A DNA stretch of 64,000 bases, taken from the NCBI GenBank assembly GCA_963642455.1, contig CAVIGM010000003.1, positions 1 to 64,000 on the forward strand, read 5' to 3'. Source of the DNA: Crickella sp963642455. Its GTDB lineage: Bacteria > Bacillota > Clostridia > Peptostreptococcales > Anaerovoracaceae. How positions within the stretch are numbered: the stretch's first letter is position 1; each line of letters opens with the position of its first letter. The notes beneath the pieces were generated by a model, which did not search any database, was not told the origin of the DNA, and worked only from the letters and a program-made list of their open reading frames with translations. A program made the position numbers and the translations under genes. This document shows, piece by piece, positions 50,328 to 59,900 of this stretch.

Positions 50328-52578
50328 TCGAGTGAGCCGCGAGCCTCTTGAGGTTCTCGTCCGTTCCGACTATCCACAATATATCCCCTTCGAGAATTTG
50401 CATATTTGCATCTGGCATCTTCGTCGTATAAGCATCTCTTTCGATGCCGAGAACTATGCAATTTGCTCTTGCGCTTATTCCCGTATGCTTAAGCGGCTTG
50501 CCAGCATAATTCTCCGTTCCCTTGACCTTAAGTACAAGGCAAGACAGCGCATGGTCTGCGTCAGGATATCCGTTATCTAAGAAATCCTTAAGAGTTCTCA
50601 GATTCTCAAGCGGCCCGATATCAAGTCCGTTATGGAAAATTCTAAGAGACTCCTCATCTCCCATTACGTATACCTTGTCGCCCTCATGAATCACTGTATT
50701 TGCTGGCGGCATAGCTATATTCTTATTATGGTGCCTTATCTTAACGACATATACGCCAAGATTTCTTCCCCACGCAAGATCCTTAATTGTTTTCTCCGCA
50801 TAAGGAGCACCTTCGGGTACGAACCAACTGAAGATTGAATAATCCTCTTCAAGCCAATGCTCGTTATTCATACCATTCTCCCTAATCGTTCTCTGATTCA
50901 AATTCGCAAGGAATCGAGCTTCAAGCTTCAGATAATAAGTAGCGACAAAGTCGAGCTTGCAGAAGACAACAAGCGCGAGCAGAATCAGAACAATAACAAG
51001 GTCGTAGCCTAAGTTGAACATCACCTTAAATGGAATATATGCAATAAAGACAAGTCCCGCTATCTTAATCAAGACCATTACAAAGAGTGGCGGTCTGTTG
51101 TAGAACTTGCTCATCCATAGCTGTGTGAACGCTATGCTGCGGCTTCCCATATATGGTCTTGCGAATAGCGCAATGATTCCATAAATGAGAACAAATATAA
51201 TGAGCTTCGACAATGTCTCGGGGATGATAGCCGCAAGTTTTGGCTCTATCCACCTGCTTCCCGCAATAGATACAACAAGCATGATCGGGCCATAGATTAC
51301 AAGCTTAAGGAAATATTCTTTAAGAAAAGCATTCCAAGCCTCGACCTGCTCCGTCTCCTTGTCATTTGAGGTGTAGCTCTCGATGAGCTTCTTGAGCTTG
51401 CCTGGCAGAATTCTTTCGATCTGTTCAACGGTCTTGTCCGACTGCTTCACAAGGCCCGGCGTTAGTATAATCGTCAGAATCGATGCCGCAACAATTATCG
51501 GATACAAGGTTTCGTCCATAACTCCAAGCGACAATCCAAGGCTTGCAATAATGAAAGAGAATTCTCCTATAGGTGCAAGCGCAACTCCGCCTCTAACAGA
51601 TGTGTCGAGGTTCTGTCCAGAAAGCACCATTCCAACCGTCGCGAAGATGAGCTTAGCTACGATTGCGATAACTGCGATTGGCACGATAATAGTCCATTTA
51701 GTAGCTATAATCTGAGGGTCAACCGTCATTCCTACAGATAAGAAGAAAACCGCTCCAAAGATGTCTTTGACACCTGATGTTACTCTCTCGATGTCGTGCA
51801 CGTGCTTCGTCCCTGCAAAGAACGAGCCAGCGAGGAAGGCTCCAAGCTCCATTGAGAAGCCGAGCTTATTTGCGAGCAGAGCCATCATGAAGCAAAAGCC
51901 TATACTCAGAATCGTAAGTACCTCGTCAGACATGTGCTTCATCGCCTTATCAAGCCAGGTCGGAACAAGATAGATTCCAGCCACGAGCCATATAACAAGG
52001 TAGCAGAGCATCATAAGTATATGTGCAATCACACCACCCGTTCCGGTATTCTGACTCACTGCCATAGTCGAAAGAATAACCATTATGAAGATTGCGAGCA
52101 CATCCTCGACGACCAAGGACCCAAGCACAAGCTCTGAGAATTTCTCTTTGGCTAAGCCGAGCTCGTCAAGGCATTTCTGTATTACAACAGTGGAGCTGAT
52201 TGAGAGCATCGCCCCAAGGAAAACGCTGTTGGTCGTTGACATTCCCATCAGCATGCCGAAGCCATAGCCGACTATCATTACTCCGGACATTTTGACAAGC
52301 GCCGAAACGAAGGCCGTACTGCCTATTCTGACAAGCTTCTGGAAATTGAATTCAAGACCGATATGGAAAAGTATGATGACAACTCCTATTTCCTTCCAGA
52401 TCTCTACTGAGCTGATGCTCTCGACCTCAAGGAAATATGGGAAATATGGGCCGGTCAGAAAGCCGGCAAGAATGTATCCGAGTATCGTCGGAATGTTGAG
52501 CTTCTTAAAGATGATGGCAACAACCGCAGCTGTTGAAAGCATGATTGCTAAATCAATTATCAGTTGTGGAATATGCAT
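50308..52578 (-). CDS. Cation:proton antiporter, CPA2 (KefB-like) family with RCK-C domains
   Basis: The 756-residue protein has about twelve N-terminal membrane segments of the Na+/H+ exchanger fold (FKKLNIPTILGYILAGFLTGPYFPYF; LAPIGEFSFIIASLGLSLGV). A further membrane region follows (TYLKLEARFLANLNQR at its end). Two TrkA-C/RCK-C domains come last (GAPYAEKTIKDLAWGRNLGVYVVKIRHHNKNIAMPPANTVIHEGDKVYVMG and YAGKPLKHTGISARANCIVLGIERD ... LEGDILWIVG). It likely exchanges K+ or Na+ for protons under ligand control. AGGAG precedes the ATG. Confidence 0.9.
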   Translation of the reverse strand: MHIPQLIIDLAIMLSTAAVVAIIFKKLNIPTILGYILAGFLTGPYFPYFLEVESISSVEIWKEIGVVIILFHIGLEFNFQKLVRIGSTAFVSALVKMSGVMIVGYGFGMLMGMSTTNSVFLGAMLSISSTVVIQKCLDELGLAKEKFSELVLGSLVVEDVLAIFIMVILSTMAVSQNTGTGGVIAHILMMLCYLVIWLVAGIYLVPTWLDKAMKHMSDEVLTILSIGFCFMMALLANKLGFSMELGAFLAGSFFAGTKHVHDIERVTSGVKDIFGAVFFLSVGMTVDPQIIATKWTIIVPIAVIAIVAKLIFATVGMVLSGQNLDTSVRGGVALAPIGEFSFIIASLGLSLGVMDETLYPIIVAASILTIILTPGLVKQSDKTVEQIERILPGKLKKLIESYTSNDKETEQVEAWNAFLKEYFLKLVIYGPIMLVVSIAGSRWIEPKLAAIIPETLSKLIIFVLIYGIIALFARPYMGSRSIAFTQLWMSKFYNRPPLFVMVLIKIAGLVFIAYIPFKVMFNLGYDLVIVLILLALVVFCKLDFVATYYLKLEARFLANLNQRTIRENGMNNEHWLEEDYSIFSWFVPEGAPYAEKTIKDLAWGRNLGVYVVKIRHHNKNIAMPPANTVIHEGDKVYVMGDEESLRIFHNGLDIGPLENLRTLKDFLDNGYPDADHALSCLVLKVKGTENYAGKPLKHTGISARANCIVLGIERDAYTTKMPDANMQILEGDILWIVGTDENLKRLAAHSTIEEQE

Positions 52579-52626
52579 AAATAATCTCCTGTCGAATAAT
52601 TTAAATATCTAATTGCGATATATCTT

Positions 52627-52635
52627 AGTATAACA
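52627..52635 (-). promoter_or_regulatory. Extended -10 promoter of the antiporter gene
   Basis: TGT-TATACT on the minus strand (-10 at 52632-52627), no good -35; the leader is about 40-50 nt. Confidence 0.5.
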
Positions 52636-52687
52636 TAGCCCGAGCCCCGCTTTATAATCGTTATGTGTTGAAAATAAATTGTATGTT

Positions 52688-52705
52688 TTGTATACATTTA
52701 TACAA
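52688..52705. promoter_or_regulatory. Palindromic operator upstream of the alanine symporter promoter
   Basis: TTGTATACATTTATACAA is a 7-4-7 perfect inverted repeat, the same spacing as Rex sites but with a different half-site. Its end lies 17 nt before the -35, where an activator or repressor could bind. A partial copy of the left half (TTGTATG) precedes it. Confidence 0.6.
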
Positions 52706-52722
52706 AAAATGGCTCAAAACTA

Positions 52723-52751
52723 TGGACATGGCATTTTCATTTTGGTAAAAT
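52723..52751 (+). promoter_or_regulatory. Sigma-A promoter of the alanine/glycine symporter gene
   Basis: TGGACA (52723-52728), a 17-nt spacer and TAAAAT (52746-52751) with TGG before it. The start near 52758 leaves a leader of about 117 nt with no recognisable riboswitch. Confidence 0.75.
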
Positions 52752-52874
52752 AGCGGCAGATTTTTAAGCAGTTACTATGTTTTTGAACAAAAAAGCATAA
52801 TACTGAGGCTAAGAACAAAACACAATCAAACCTAAGCAAACGCGAATTAAATCAAAGAAAAAGGAGAATCAAGA

Positions 52875-54299
52875 ATGAACGCATTTGTAAACTTCATGAA
52901 CAACTGGCTTTATCAGCCATACATTGTTCCTCTATTTCTGATTGGTGTAGGTATTTACTTCACAATTAGAACAAAGGCTGTACAGATCAGACTTTTCCCT
53001 GAGATGTTCAGGGTTGTTATGGAAAAGCCTGAGAACGAGAACGCTGTATCATCTTTCGGAGCATTGATGGTATCAACAGCATCGAGAGTAGGTACAGGTA
53101 ACATCATCGGTGTATGTACCGCTATTATCCTCGGTGGACCTGGAGCTATTTTCTGGATGTGGATTACTGCTATTTTCGGTGGCGCTAACGCATTCATCGA
53201 GTCAACTCTTGCTCAGATTTACAAGAAGAAGAGAGGCGATGACGGCACATATTATGGCGGCCCTGCTTACTATATGCAGAACGCACTTGGTCAGAGATGG
53301 CTTGGAGTTCTCTTCTCAATCCTGATCATTTTCACATATGCTGTTGGATACAATATGCTCGCTGCATATAACCTCCAGTCAACATTCGCTAACTTCAGTT
53401 TCTACGGCGATAAGACTCCTGCTATCATCGGAGTTATCCTCGCAATTCTCTTCGCTGCAGTAGTAATCGGCGGAGCTAAGAAGCTGACAAAGGTAACAGA
53501 ATACCTCGTTCCTATCATGGGAGCAATCTATGTTATTATGGCTATCGTAGTTCTCGTACTCAACGGAAAGAACCTCGGAACAATGTTCGGAATGATCTTC
53601 CAGAGCGCGTTTGACTTCAAGTCAATCTTCGGTGGATTCGCAGGATCATGCATCATGTGGGGACTTAAGAGAGGTCTTTACTCCAACGAAGCTGGTATGG
53701 GTTCTGCTCCAAATGCTGCTGCAAACGCAGACGTTGCTCACCCAGTTAAGCAGGGACTTGTACAGGCTCTGTCAGTATTCATCGATACACTGCTTATCTG
53801 CACAGCTACAGCATTTATGTGCCTCTCATCAATCGGTATTGACTCCGCAGCATATAATGTTGACGGAAGCGCAGACGCTGCAGGATATGTAGGTGATTGT
53901 CTTACAGCTTCACTCGGAAGCTTCGGACCTATCTTCATCGCAATTTCGATGTCACTCTTCGCTTTCACAACACTTATCGGTAACTATTCATACTGTGAGG
54001 GCTGCTTAGCATTCATTCTCAAGAGAGACATTACTAAGACAGAGGCTCTTATCTTCAGAATCGTTGCTACAGTTGTTGTATTCCTCGGAGCTATCGCATC
54101 TGCATCACTTGTATGGAACACTGCAGATATGTGCCAGGGTCTGATGGTAGTTACAAATATTCCTTCAATCGCAATTCTTGGTGGAGTTGCTTGCAAGGCA
54201 CTTAAGGACTACACAGATCAGAGAAAAGAAGGAAAGGCTCCTGTATTCAAGGCTGCTAATATCGGACTTGACGAGAGCAAGGTTGATTGCTGGAAGTAA
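52875..54299 (+). CDS. Alanine/glycine:cation symporter (AGCS family)
   Basis: The 474-residue membrane protein imports alanine or glycine with Na+ or H+. It has around eleven helices and the family sequences SSFGALMVSTASRVGTGNIIGVCTAIILGGPGAIFWMWITAIFG, YKKKRGDDGTYYGGPAYYMQNALG, and GLKRGLYSNEAGMGSAPNAAANADVAHPVKQGLVQALSVFIDT, all hallmarks of AGCS. AAAAGGAG precedes the ATG. The codon choice is more biased than in the neighbours, suggesting high expression. It fits an amino-acid-fermenting cell. Confidence 0.96.
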   Translation: MNAFVNFMNNWLYQPYIVPLFLIGVGIYFTIRTKAVQIRLFPEMFRVVMEKPENENAVSSFGALMVSTASRVGTGNIIGVCTAIILGGPGAIFWMWITAIFGGANAFIESTLAQIYKKKRGDDGTYYGGPAYYMQNALGQRWLGVLFSILIIFTYAVGYNMLAAYNLQSTFANFSFYGDKTPAIIGVILAILFAAVVIGGAKKLTKVTEYLVPIMGAIYVIMAIVVLVLNGKNLGTMFGMIFQSAFDFKSIFGGFAGSCIMWGLKRGLYSNEAGMGSAPNAAANADVAHPVKQGLVQALSVFIDTLLICTATAFMCLSSIGIDSAAYNVDGSADAAGYVGDCLTASLGSFGPIFIAISMSLFAFTTLIGNYSYCEGCLAFILKRDITKTEALIFRIVATVVVFLGAIASASLVWNTADMCQGLMVVTNIPSIAILGGVACKALKDYTDQRKEGKAPVFKAANIGLDESKVDCWK

Positions 54300-54315
54300 A
54301 GTAGAAGTAACGCAC

Positions 54316-54345
54316 AGGGCGGACCGTCGGTCCGCCCTATTTTTA
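54316..54345 (+). terminator. Intrinsic terminator after the symporter
   Basis: AGGGCGGACC (54316-54325), loop GTC, GGTCCGCCCT (54329-54338), then ATTTTTA. A 10-bp GC-rich perfect stem. Confidence 0.95.
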
Positions 54346-54456
54346 TTGATTATATTGCTGATATATTGCTGCGTCACGAATTTGAAACACGTCACAGATT
54401 ACTTCCTAAATTGGTCCTAAGTCGCCAAATTTCCTATGTATATGAAGCCTCAAATG

Positions 54457-54465
54457 TGCTATACT
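54457..54465 (+). promoter_or_regulatory. Extended -10 promoter of the first GGDEF gene
   Basis: TGC-TATACT with no correctly spaced -35; the leader is about 43 nt. Confidence 0.6.
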
Positions 54466-54514
54466 CTATCTAATATCTACTATGAGTTCAAGATAACAGA
54501 AACGGAGTGATATT

Positions 54515-55603
54515 TTGTTAGGACAGCTTCAAATTAATTATATAATTCCTGTAGCGGCTTGCATTTGCTTTCTGTTTTTCCTTTACTTCGGAAAATCAAC
54601 CGCAATGAATAATATTTCTGGTTATTTTATTGCCGGAACAATCACGATTCTCTTCATTATTGTGGCAGAGATTTGCGAGCCTAAATTTTCATACCCTAAT
54701 TATACAACTGTTAATTGGCAGCGCTGGCTATTCTCTATGATGGCTTATATGTTGCGTCCAGCGGTAGCTTATTTCCTTCTTTTGATACAATTTCGAAATG
54801 ATTCTAATAAGAAGAAGACTTCGCTTATTCTTGCGATACCGCTTATTATAAATGCAATCTTCTTGCTGATTTCGCCATTATGCGGCATTGTATATACTTT
54901 TGATGCTGCGAATACATTCAACGGAGGTCCTCTTAGATACCTGCCTTTCGCAGTAGGCTTCATATATCTTTGCTATCTGGTGATTTTCCTTGGAATCTCT
55001 TCCAAAAAGAGCAGTGGCAAAGAGTGGACAGTCTTCATTCCAGTCATCATAATGATTGGTATTGCAGTCTATTTGGAATCGTTCCGCAATCTTCTGGGTT
55101 CGCTTCCACTTGCATGCATCATCGGTATGATATTCTATTATGTATATTTCTATATGGATTATTATACAAAGGATGCCCTCACTGGAGCTTATCAGCGAAA
55201 CAAGTTCTATCATGATATCAATCATAACGGCCAAAGATATTTCATCATCTTCGATATGAATGGTCTTAAGCGCATTAACGATGAGCTTGGTCATATATGT
55301 GGAGATAATGCACTCAGAAGTTTTGGCCATATAGTTCTTTCCGTATTGCCACCTAAGGCAACTGTCTACCGCACAGGCGGTGATGAATTTGCAATTCTGT
55401 ATTCACATGCAAACGAGAAAGATGTCCTTGAACTAATAGGGGTAATCGAGAGCAAGACAGATGCAGATTCTCTTCCTTACGGATTCTCGTATGGTTATTC
55501 CAGCTTCGATAAGTCCGTGGATTTCAATTCCGCATACAAGGAAGCAGACGTAATGTTATATAAGAACAAGGATAAATTCTGGCAGAAGTACAGAGCGAAT
55601 TAG
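54515..55603 (+). CDS. Membrane diguanylate cyclase (7 TM + GGDEF), TTG start
   Basis: GGDEF proteins make cyclic di-GMP from two GTP. The 362-residue protein has seven hydrophobic segments in residues 8-215, then a GGDEF domain with FIIFDMNGLKRINDELGH (metal-binding Asp) and an intact GGDEF (288-292). The inhibitory RxxD site is absent: PKATVYRT precedes the motif. The start is TTG, with CGGAG 7 nt upstream; no ATG in frame fits as well. It is followed by a terminator and faces a second, convergent diguanylate cyclase gene. Confidence 0.88.
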   Translation: MLGQLQINYIIPVAACICFLFFLYFGKSTAMNNISGYFIAGTITILFIIVAEICEPKFSYPNYTTVNWQRWLFSMMAYMLRPAVAYFLLLIQFRNDSNKKKTSLILAIPLIINAIFLLISPLCGIVYTFDAANTFNGGPLRYLPFAVGFIYLCYLVIFLGISSKKSSGKEWTVFIPVIIMIGIAVYLESFRNLLGSLPLACIIGMIFYYVYFYMDYYTKDALTGAYQRNKFYHDINHNGQRYFIIFDMNGLKRINDELGHICGDNALRSFGHIVLSVLPPKATVYRTGGDEFAILYSHANEKDVLELIGVIESKTDADSLPYGFSYGYSSFDKSVDFNSAYKEADVMLYKNKDKFWQKYRAN

Positions 55604-55671
55604 ACTAACAGAATCAAATTAGGTTAACAAGTTAGATTAACAAGTAAGGTTCAAAAATAAGATTAACAAAA

Positions 55672-55709
55672 CCCGATGAGTGTAGATTCAAACTCATCGG
55701 GCTTTTCTT
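55672..55709 (+). terminator. Intrinsic terminator after the first GGDEF gene
   Basis: CCCGATGAGT (55672-55681) pairs with ACTCATCGGG (55692-55701), followed by CTTTTCTT. Upstream, AGATTAACAA-type repeats fill 55605-55670. Confidence 0.88.
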
Positions 55710-55726
55710 ATAAATCATAGCAAGTT

Positions 55727-55800
55727 CGGAGTGAGAGCGTGTCATCAAGCAAGCCTTGCCTCGCTTGCCTCGCTGACGCCTCGCCTATGCTTCTTGATGC
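55727..55800. repeat. Hairpin-rich repeat element in convergent spacer (copy 3)
   Basis: CGGAGTGAGAGCGTG plus TCATCAAG resembles 3812-3838. The arms CATCAAG-CAAGC (55743-55754) and GCTTCTTGATG (55789-55799) mirror the CTTCAAGAAGC/GCTTCTTGAAG arms of copy 1. It overlaps the 3' end of the convergent GGDEF gene. It is the most diverged of the three. Confidence 0.5.
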
Positions 55801-56933
55801 TGCGAATGATATTTGCCTTTCTCTATATACATCGCTTCATCCATTTTTCTCTGGAAGGTCTCCTGATTATCTTCTTTCTCGAATTTCGCATATCCCATGG
55901 ATACTCTCAAGGCGAAAGGTTCTGCACCAGTCTGATTAAATTGCTCGAGCCTATCACTTATTTCGTCCATCACAGCGCGGACATCTCTGTCCTCAACATC
56001 CGGAAGAAGCATTATGAATTCATCGCCTGAATATCGAATTACAATGCCGCTTCTTGGCATAGACTTAAGTAGCAAATCTCCCATCCAGCGGATTGCGCGA
56101 TCTCCCGCATTATGTCCATAGGTATCATTTATCTTCTTGAAATCATTTACATCCATCATAATTCCATGAAGCGAGCCTCTGTATGCATTCTCCCTCTTGG
56201 TGAGCACACCATTCAGGTATCTTCGGTTAAGAAGACCTGAGAGCGCATCCATATAAGAATTCTCCGCATATATTTGCATCTGTACAAATATCAGGCCTAT
56301 TGTCACAGATATGAAGGATGTTGTTATTCCATAGAATATAAGCTGCAAGATTGCCCCTGCAAAGCAAGGAACTACGAAATACAGCACTGGGAAGAAGTGA
56401 AGTCTGAGCTTCTGCGTATCGGAGCTGTATACAAGATAGATGCTGTAGACAATATATATCACAAGTGATATATAACCGATGATAATACCGTTCTCCCTAT
56501 GATATACATTACTCTCCGATACAGTGAACATAAGGCCTGTACCGAAGGCGTTGAGAATAAGGGCTGTAATTTCAATTGCCCACGGAATAATCACTAATCT
56601 TATGTTACGAGTAATCTTATCGAAGCTCTTATAAATATAAAGTAATACGTAAAGACACCACAGAAGCCCTATGCTAACGGTGCTGGCATAACTTATACTA
56701 TTTGACAAATAGTTAAGCAGTCGGCCCGCCGGCATATCCTGCCCTTCCACAAGGAATGAAATCGTCTCCCATGTTGCTCCGAGCATGGTCAGAATTATCA
56801 TTCCGTCATATATTCTATCTTTGGTTCTGGTGCTTTCTCTATGCTTACGCCTGGTAACAAGGAGATAGCTCATCATCAATAAGCTTATCCCGTTAGCGGC
56901 GATTATTTCTTTCAAATCAACCAATTGATTCAC
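55785..56933 (-). CDS. Membrane diguanylate cyclase (7 TM + SGDEF), GTG start
   Basis: The 382-residue protein has about seven membrane segments (residues 12-218), then a GGDEF domain: GIMMDVNDFKKINDTYGHNAGDRAI and the active-site motif as YSGDEF (302-306). SGDEF is an accepted active variant, so catalysis is likely but not certain. There is no RxxD inhibitory site. The best start is GTG (56933-56931) with weak pairing upstream. It lies 51 nt downstream of the large hybrid kinase in transcription order, so the kinase may control its expression or act in the same pathway. Confidence 0.85.
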   Translation of the reverse strand: MNQLVDLKEIIAANGISLLMMSYLLVTRRKHRESTRTKDRIYDGMIILTMLGATWETISFLVEGQDMPAGRLLNYLSNSISYASTVSIGLLWCLYVLLYIYKSFDKITRNIRLVIIPWAIEITALILNAFGTGLMFTVSESNVYHRENGIIIGYISLVIYIVYSIYLVYSSDTQKLRLHFFPVLYFVVPCFAGAILQLIFYGITTSFISVTIGLIFVQMQIYAENSYMDALSGLLNRRYLNGVLTKRENAYRGSLHGIMMDVNDFKKINDTYGHNAGDRAIRWMGDLLLKSMPRSGIVIRYSGDEFIMLLPDVEDRDVRAVMDEISDRLEQFNQTGAEPFALRVSMGYAKFEKEDNQETFQRKMDEAMYIEKGKYHSQHQEA

Positions 56934-56941
56934 TCAGCTTT

Positions 56942-56977
56942 CAATGTTTCAATTTATCAATATTACAATGTTTCAAT
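56942..56977. repeat. Two CAATGTTTCAAT units between the hybrid kinase and GGDEF genes
   Basis: CAATGTTTCAAT occurs at 56942-56953 and 56966-56977, spaced 24 bp, in the spacer just before the kinase stop codon. Confidence 0.6.
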
Positions 56978-56984
56978 AAATCAC

Positions 56985-59900
56985 TTATGCCTTTGCTGCG
57001 AATATTCTATCGAGTACCTTCGCAATATCCTCCATGCTGATAGGCTTAGCGATATGCGCATTCATGCCCGCCTCGATGGATTTAATCCTGTCTTCTTCAA
57101 AAGCATTTGCGGTCATAGCAACGATTGGGATATTCGCTTTTCTATTATTTGTCAGCGTGCGTATCTCCCTTGTTGCGGTATAGCCGTCCATCTTAGGCAT
57201 TTGAATATCCATAAAAATCAAATCATATTTGTCCTCATCTGCATGGTACATGATCTCGACGGCCTCTGCTCCATCTGATGCAGTATCTACTTCCATGCCG
57301 GCATCCTCGAGTATTGCGGTAGCAATTTCACTGTTAAGCTCGTTGTCCTCTACAAGAAGAACATGCTTGCCGCTATAATCGTAGCGTACCTTTTCCTGCT
57401 CTTTGGTAATCTCGTCATCGTCCCTCTTAGTCAGAACGCTTCTTAATTCGGACATGAAAAGTGGCTTAGATACGAAGGCTGTAACTCCTGCTTCTCTTGC
57501 CTCTGCTTCGAAATCCGCCCAATCATAAGCGGTAAGTACGATAATTGGTACCTCCTCGCTTATAACCCTGCGAATGCGACGAACCGTCTCGATGCCGTTC
57601 ATGTCAGGCATCAGATAGTCGATGATATAGACCTTATATTCGTCCTTAATCTCCGAAGCCTCCTGCGCACGAATGACTGCTTCCCTGCCGGATACAGTCC
57701 AGTCAGGCCTCATTTCAATATCGCGAAGCATCTGGCTGACGCTTCTGCAGGTATTCAAATCGTCATCTACCACAAGCACTCTTGCGCCTTTGAGATAAGG
57801 TATAGGTTCCTTATTCACACGCTCAGTCGCAAGCTTAAGGTCTAATGTAACCGTAAAGATTGAACCTTTGCCTTCCTCACTCTCAACGACTATATCTCCG
57901 CCCATCAGGTCTATGATGTTCTTTGTGATAGCCATGCCAAGACCAGTACCCTGAATGCCACTGACAGTTGAGCTATGCTCTCTTGAGAAAGTCTCGAAGA
58001 TATGCTCCTTGAATTCCTGCGTCATACCTATGCCGGTATCCTTTACAGAAAATTCATAAGTTCTGTAGTGTTCTCTTGTGCTTGGTCTTTCAAGAAGACG
58101 AATGATGATGTCGCCGCCCGGCGGTGTATACTTGACAGCATTGCCGATAATATTGATCAGCACCTGATTCAGACGCAGCCTATCTGTGATGACATCCTCA
58201 TGAACAACATCCTGTGTATCGATATACAGATTCTGATTCTTGGCATTTACAAGTCCTTGAACCATGGTGCGAAGGTCATGCAAAATGTCAGGAATGTGTA
58301 TTGGCTTCTCGTCAAGCTTGACTGTTCCGCTCTCTATGCGGCTCATATCAAGAATATCGTTGATAAGGCTCAGCAAATGAGTACTTGACGTGCTAATCTT
58401 CGCAAGATAATCCTGCACCTGAATTTGATCGTCCATGTGCGTCTGGGCAAGTGCCGTGAAGCCTATAATCGCGTTCATAGGTGTACGGATGTCATGCGAC
58501 ATACTGTTAAGGAAAGTGGACTTCGCCTTATTGGCCTGCTGTGCCGCAGCCAGAGCATTGGACAGCTGTTCATTTTGCTCGAGTTCCTTAGTCTTCTCGA
58601 ATGTACTATCGCGAGCAACATATAGAACTTCCTTGGCAACACCATTCTCGTCCCTATTCTTTACGATGAAACGCGCCTTATACCAATTTCCTGCAGGATC
58701 CTTATATTCAGCCGAAACAGTATTTACATTCTCAAGGCGGCTTGCGAGCGTATTAAGATCTAAGAATTCTCGCATTGAGCCCCGCATCTCAGGAGCCATA
58801 AATGCCGTAATAATCTTCTCTTCTACATCATCGAAATTGCCGACCGTTCCTGCAACAGTTCCCATAAGAGGAACGCTGTTGAGTATTTCGTATTTATGTG
58901 TGTCAATTTCCGCTCTGAAAATAGTCGAATAGATTGTTGACAGAGCCGAAATAACTTCGGTATGCTCTCTTTCTTGACGAAGCCTTGCCTCTTCGAGCTC
59001 GCGCTCTTTTCTTTCTTGTGCACGATGCTCTGCGACAATATCATCGACGCTCTGATAACCAAGTACAGCCTTCATGCCAGGCAGGTCCAGTCTGCTCATC
59101 GTATACTGGAAGTGATGCACCTTTCCATCGATGATGCTGCGGTAATAGCCAGAGAATTCGCCCTGCGTTTGAAGAAGATTCTTGACATTATCTGTTTCGA
59201 AGGTCTTTCTTATCTCGGTCCTATCCTCAGGACATACCACATTCTCAATCCAATTCTTTCGAATAGCGTCAAATGGGAATTCGTAATCAGGGCCTACGTC
59301 AAGAAGTTCCTTGTATCCCTCGTCTAACTTAAGTATTCTTATTGTCCCCTTATCCATATCTGCAAAGTAGACATTCCTGAAATTGCTTGCAAGTCTATCG
59401 AAAATCTTGAGTTGCTCTTCCATTTGCTTCTGGTAAACAAGCTCTTTCTCGCGTTGCGCCTTCTCCTCAGCTAAATGCCGAGCGATGATATCGTCAATAT
59501 TGCGGAAGCCTGCAACAACACAATTGAGATTAGCCAGCTTGAAGTAAGTATAACGATAGTGATGCACCTCGCCATCTATCAAGCCACGATAACTACCAGT
59601 ATATTCATCTTTATCTGAGAATACCTCACGCAGATGCTTAAGAGAAATGTTATGCCTAACCATCTCACGATCCTCTGGATGGACGCGTTCCTCGATATAG
59701 CCTTTGCAAATTCCGTCATAAAGGAATTTCTGATTTACCGTATCGTCTACTTCTTCGGAGATATAGCTATTCATCTTGAGTATGCGAGATGAGCCGTCTT
59801 CAAGATTGATCCAGAATACATTCTGATAATCTCGAGAAAGTACATTGATGATTGCCTGGCTCTTTTCCTCGTCTACCTTCTCAACAGCGAAAATAACATG

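Noticed and set aside
52758..52874. Glycine riboswitch upstream of the alanine/glycine symporter
   Set aside because: The leader lacks the conserved aptamer segments and looks unstructured and A-rich.
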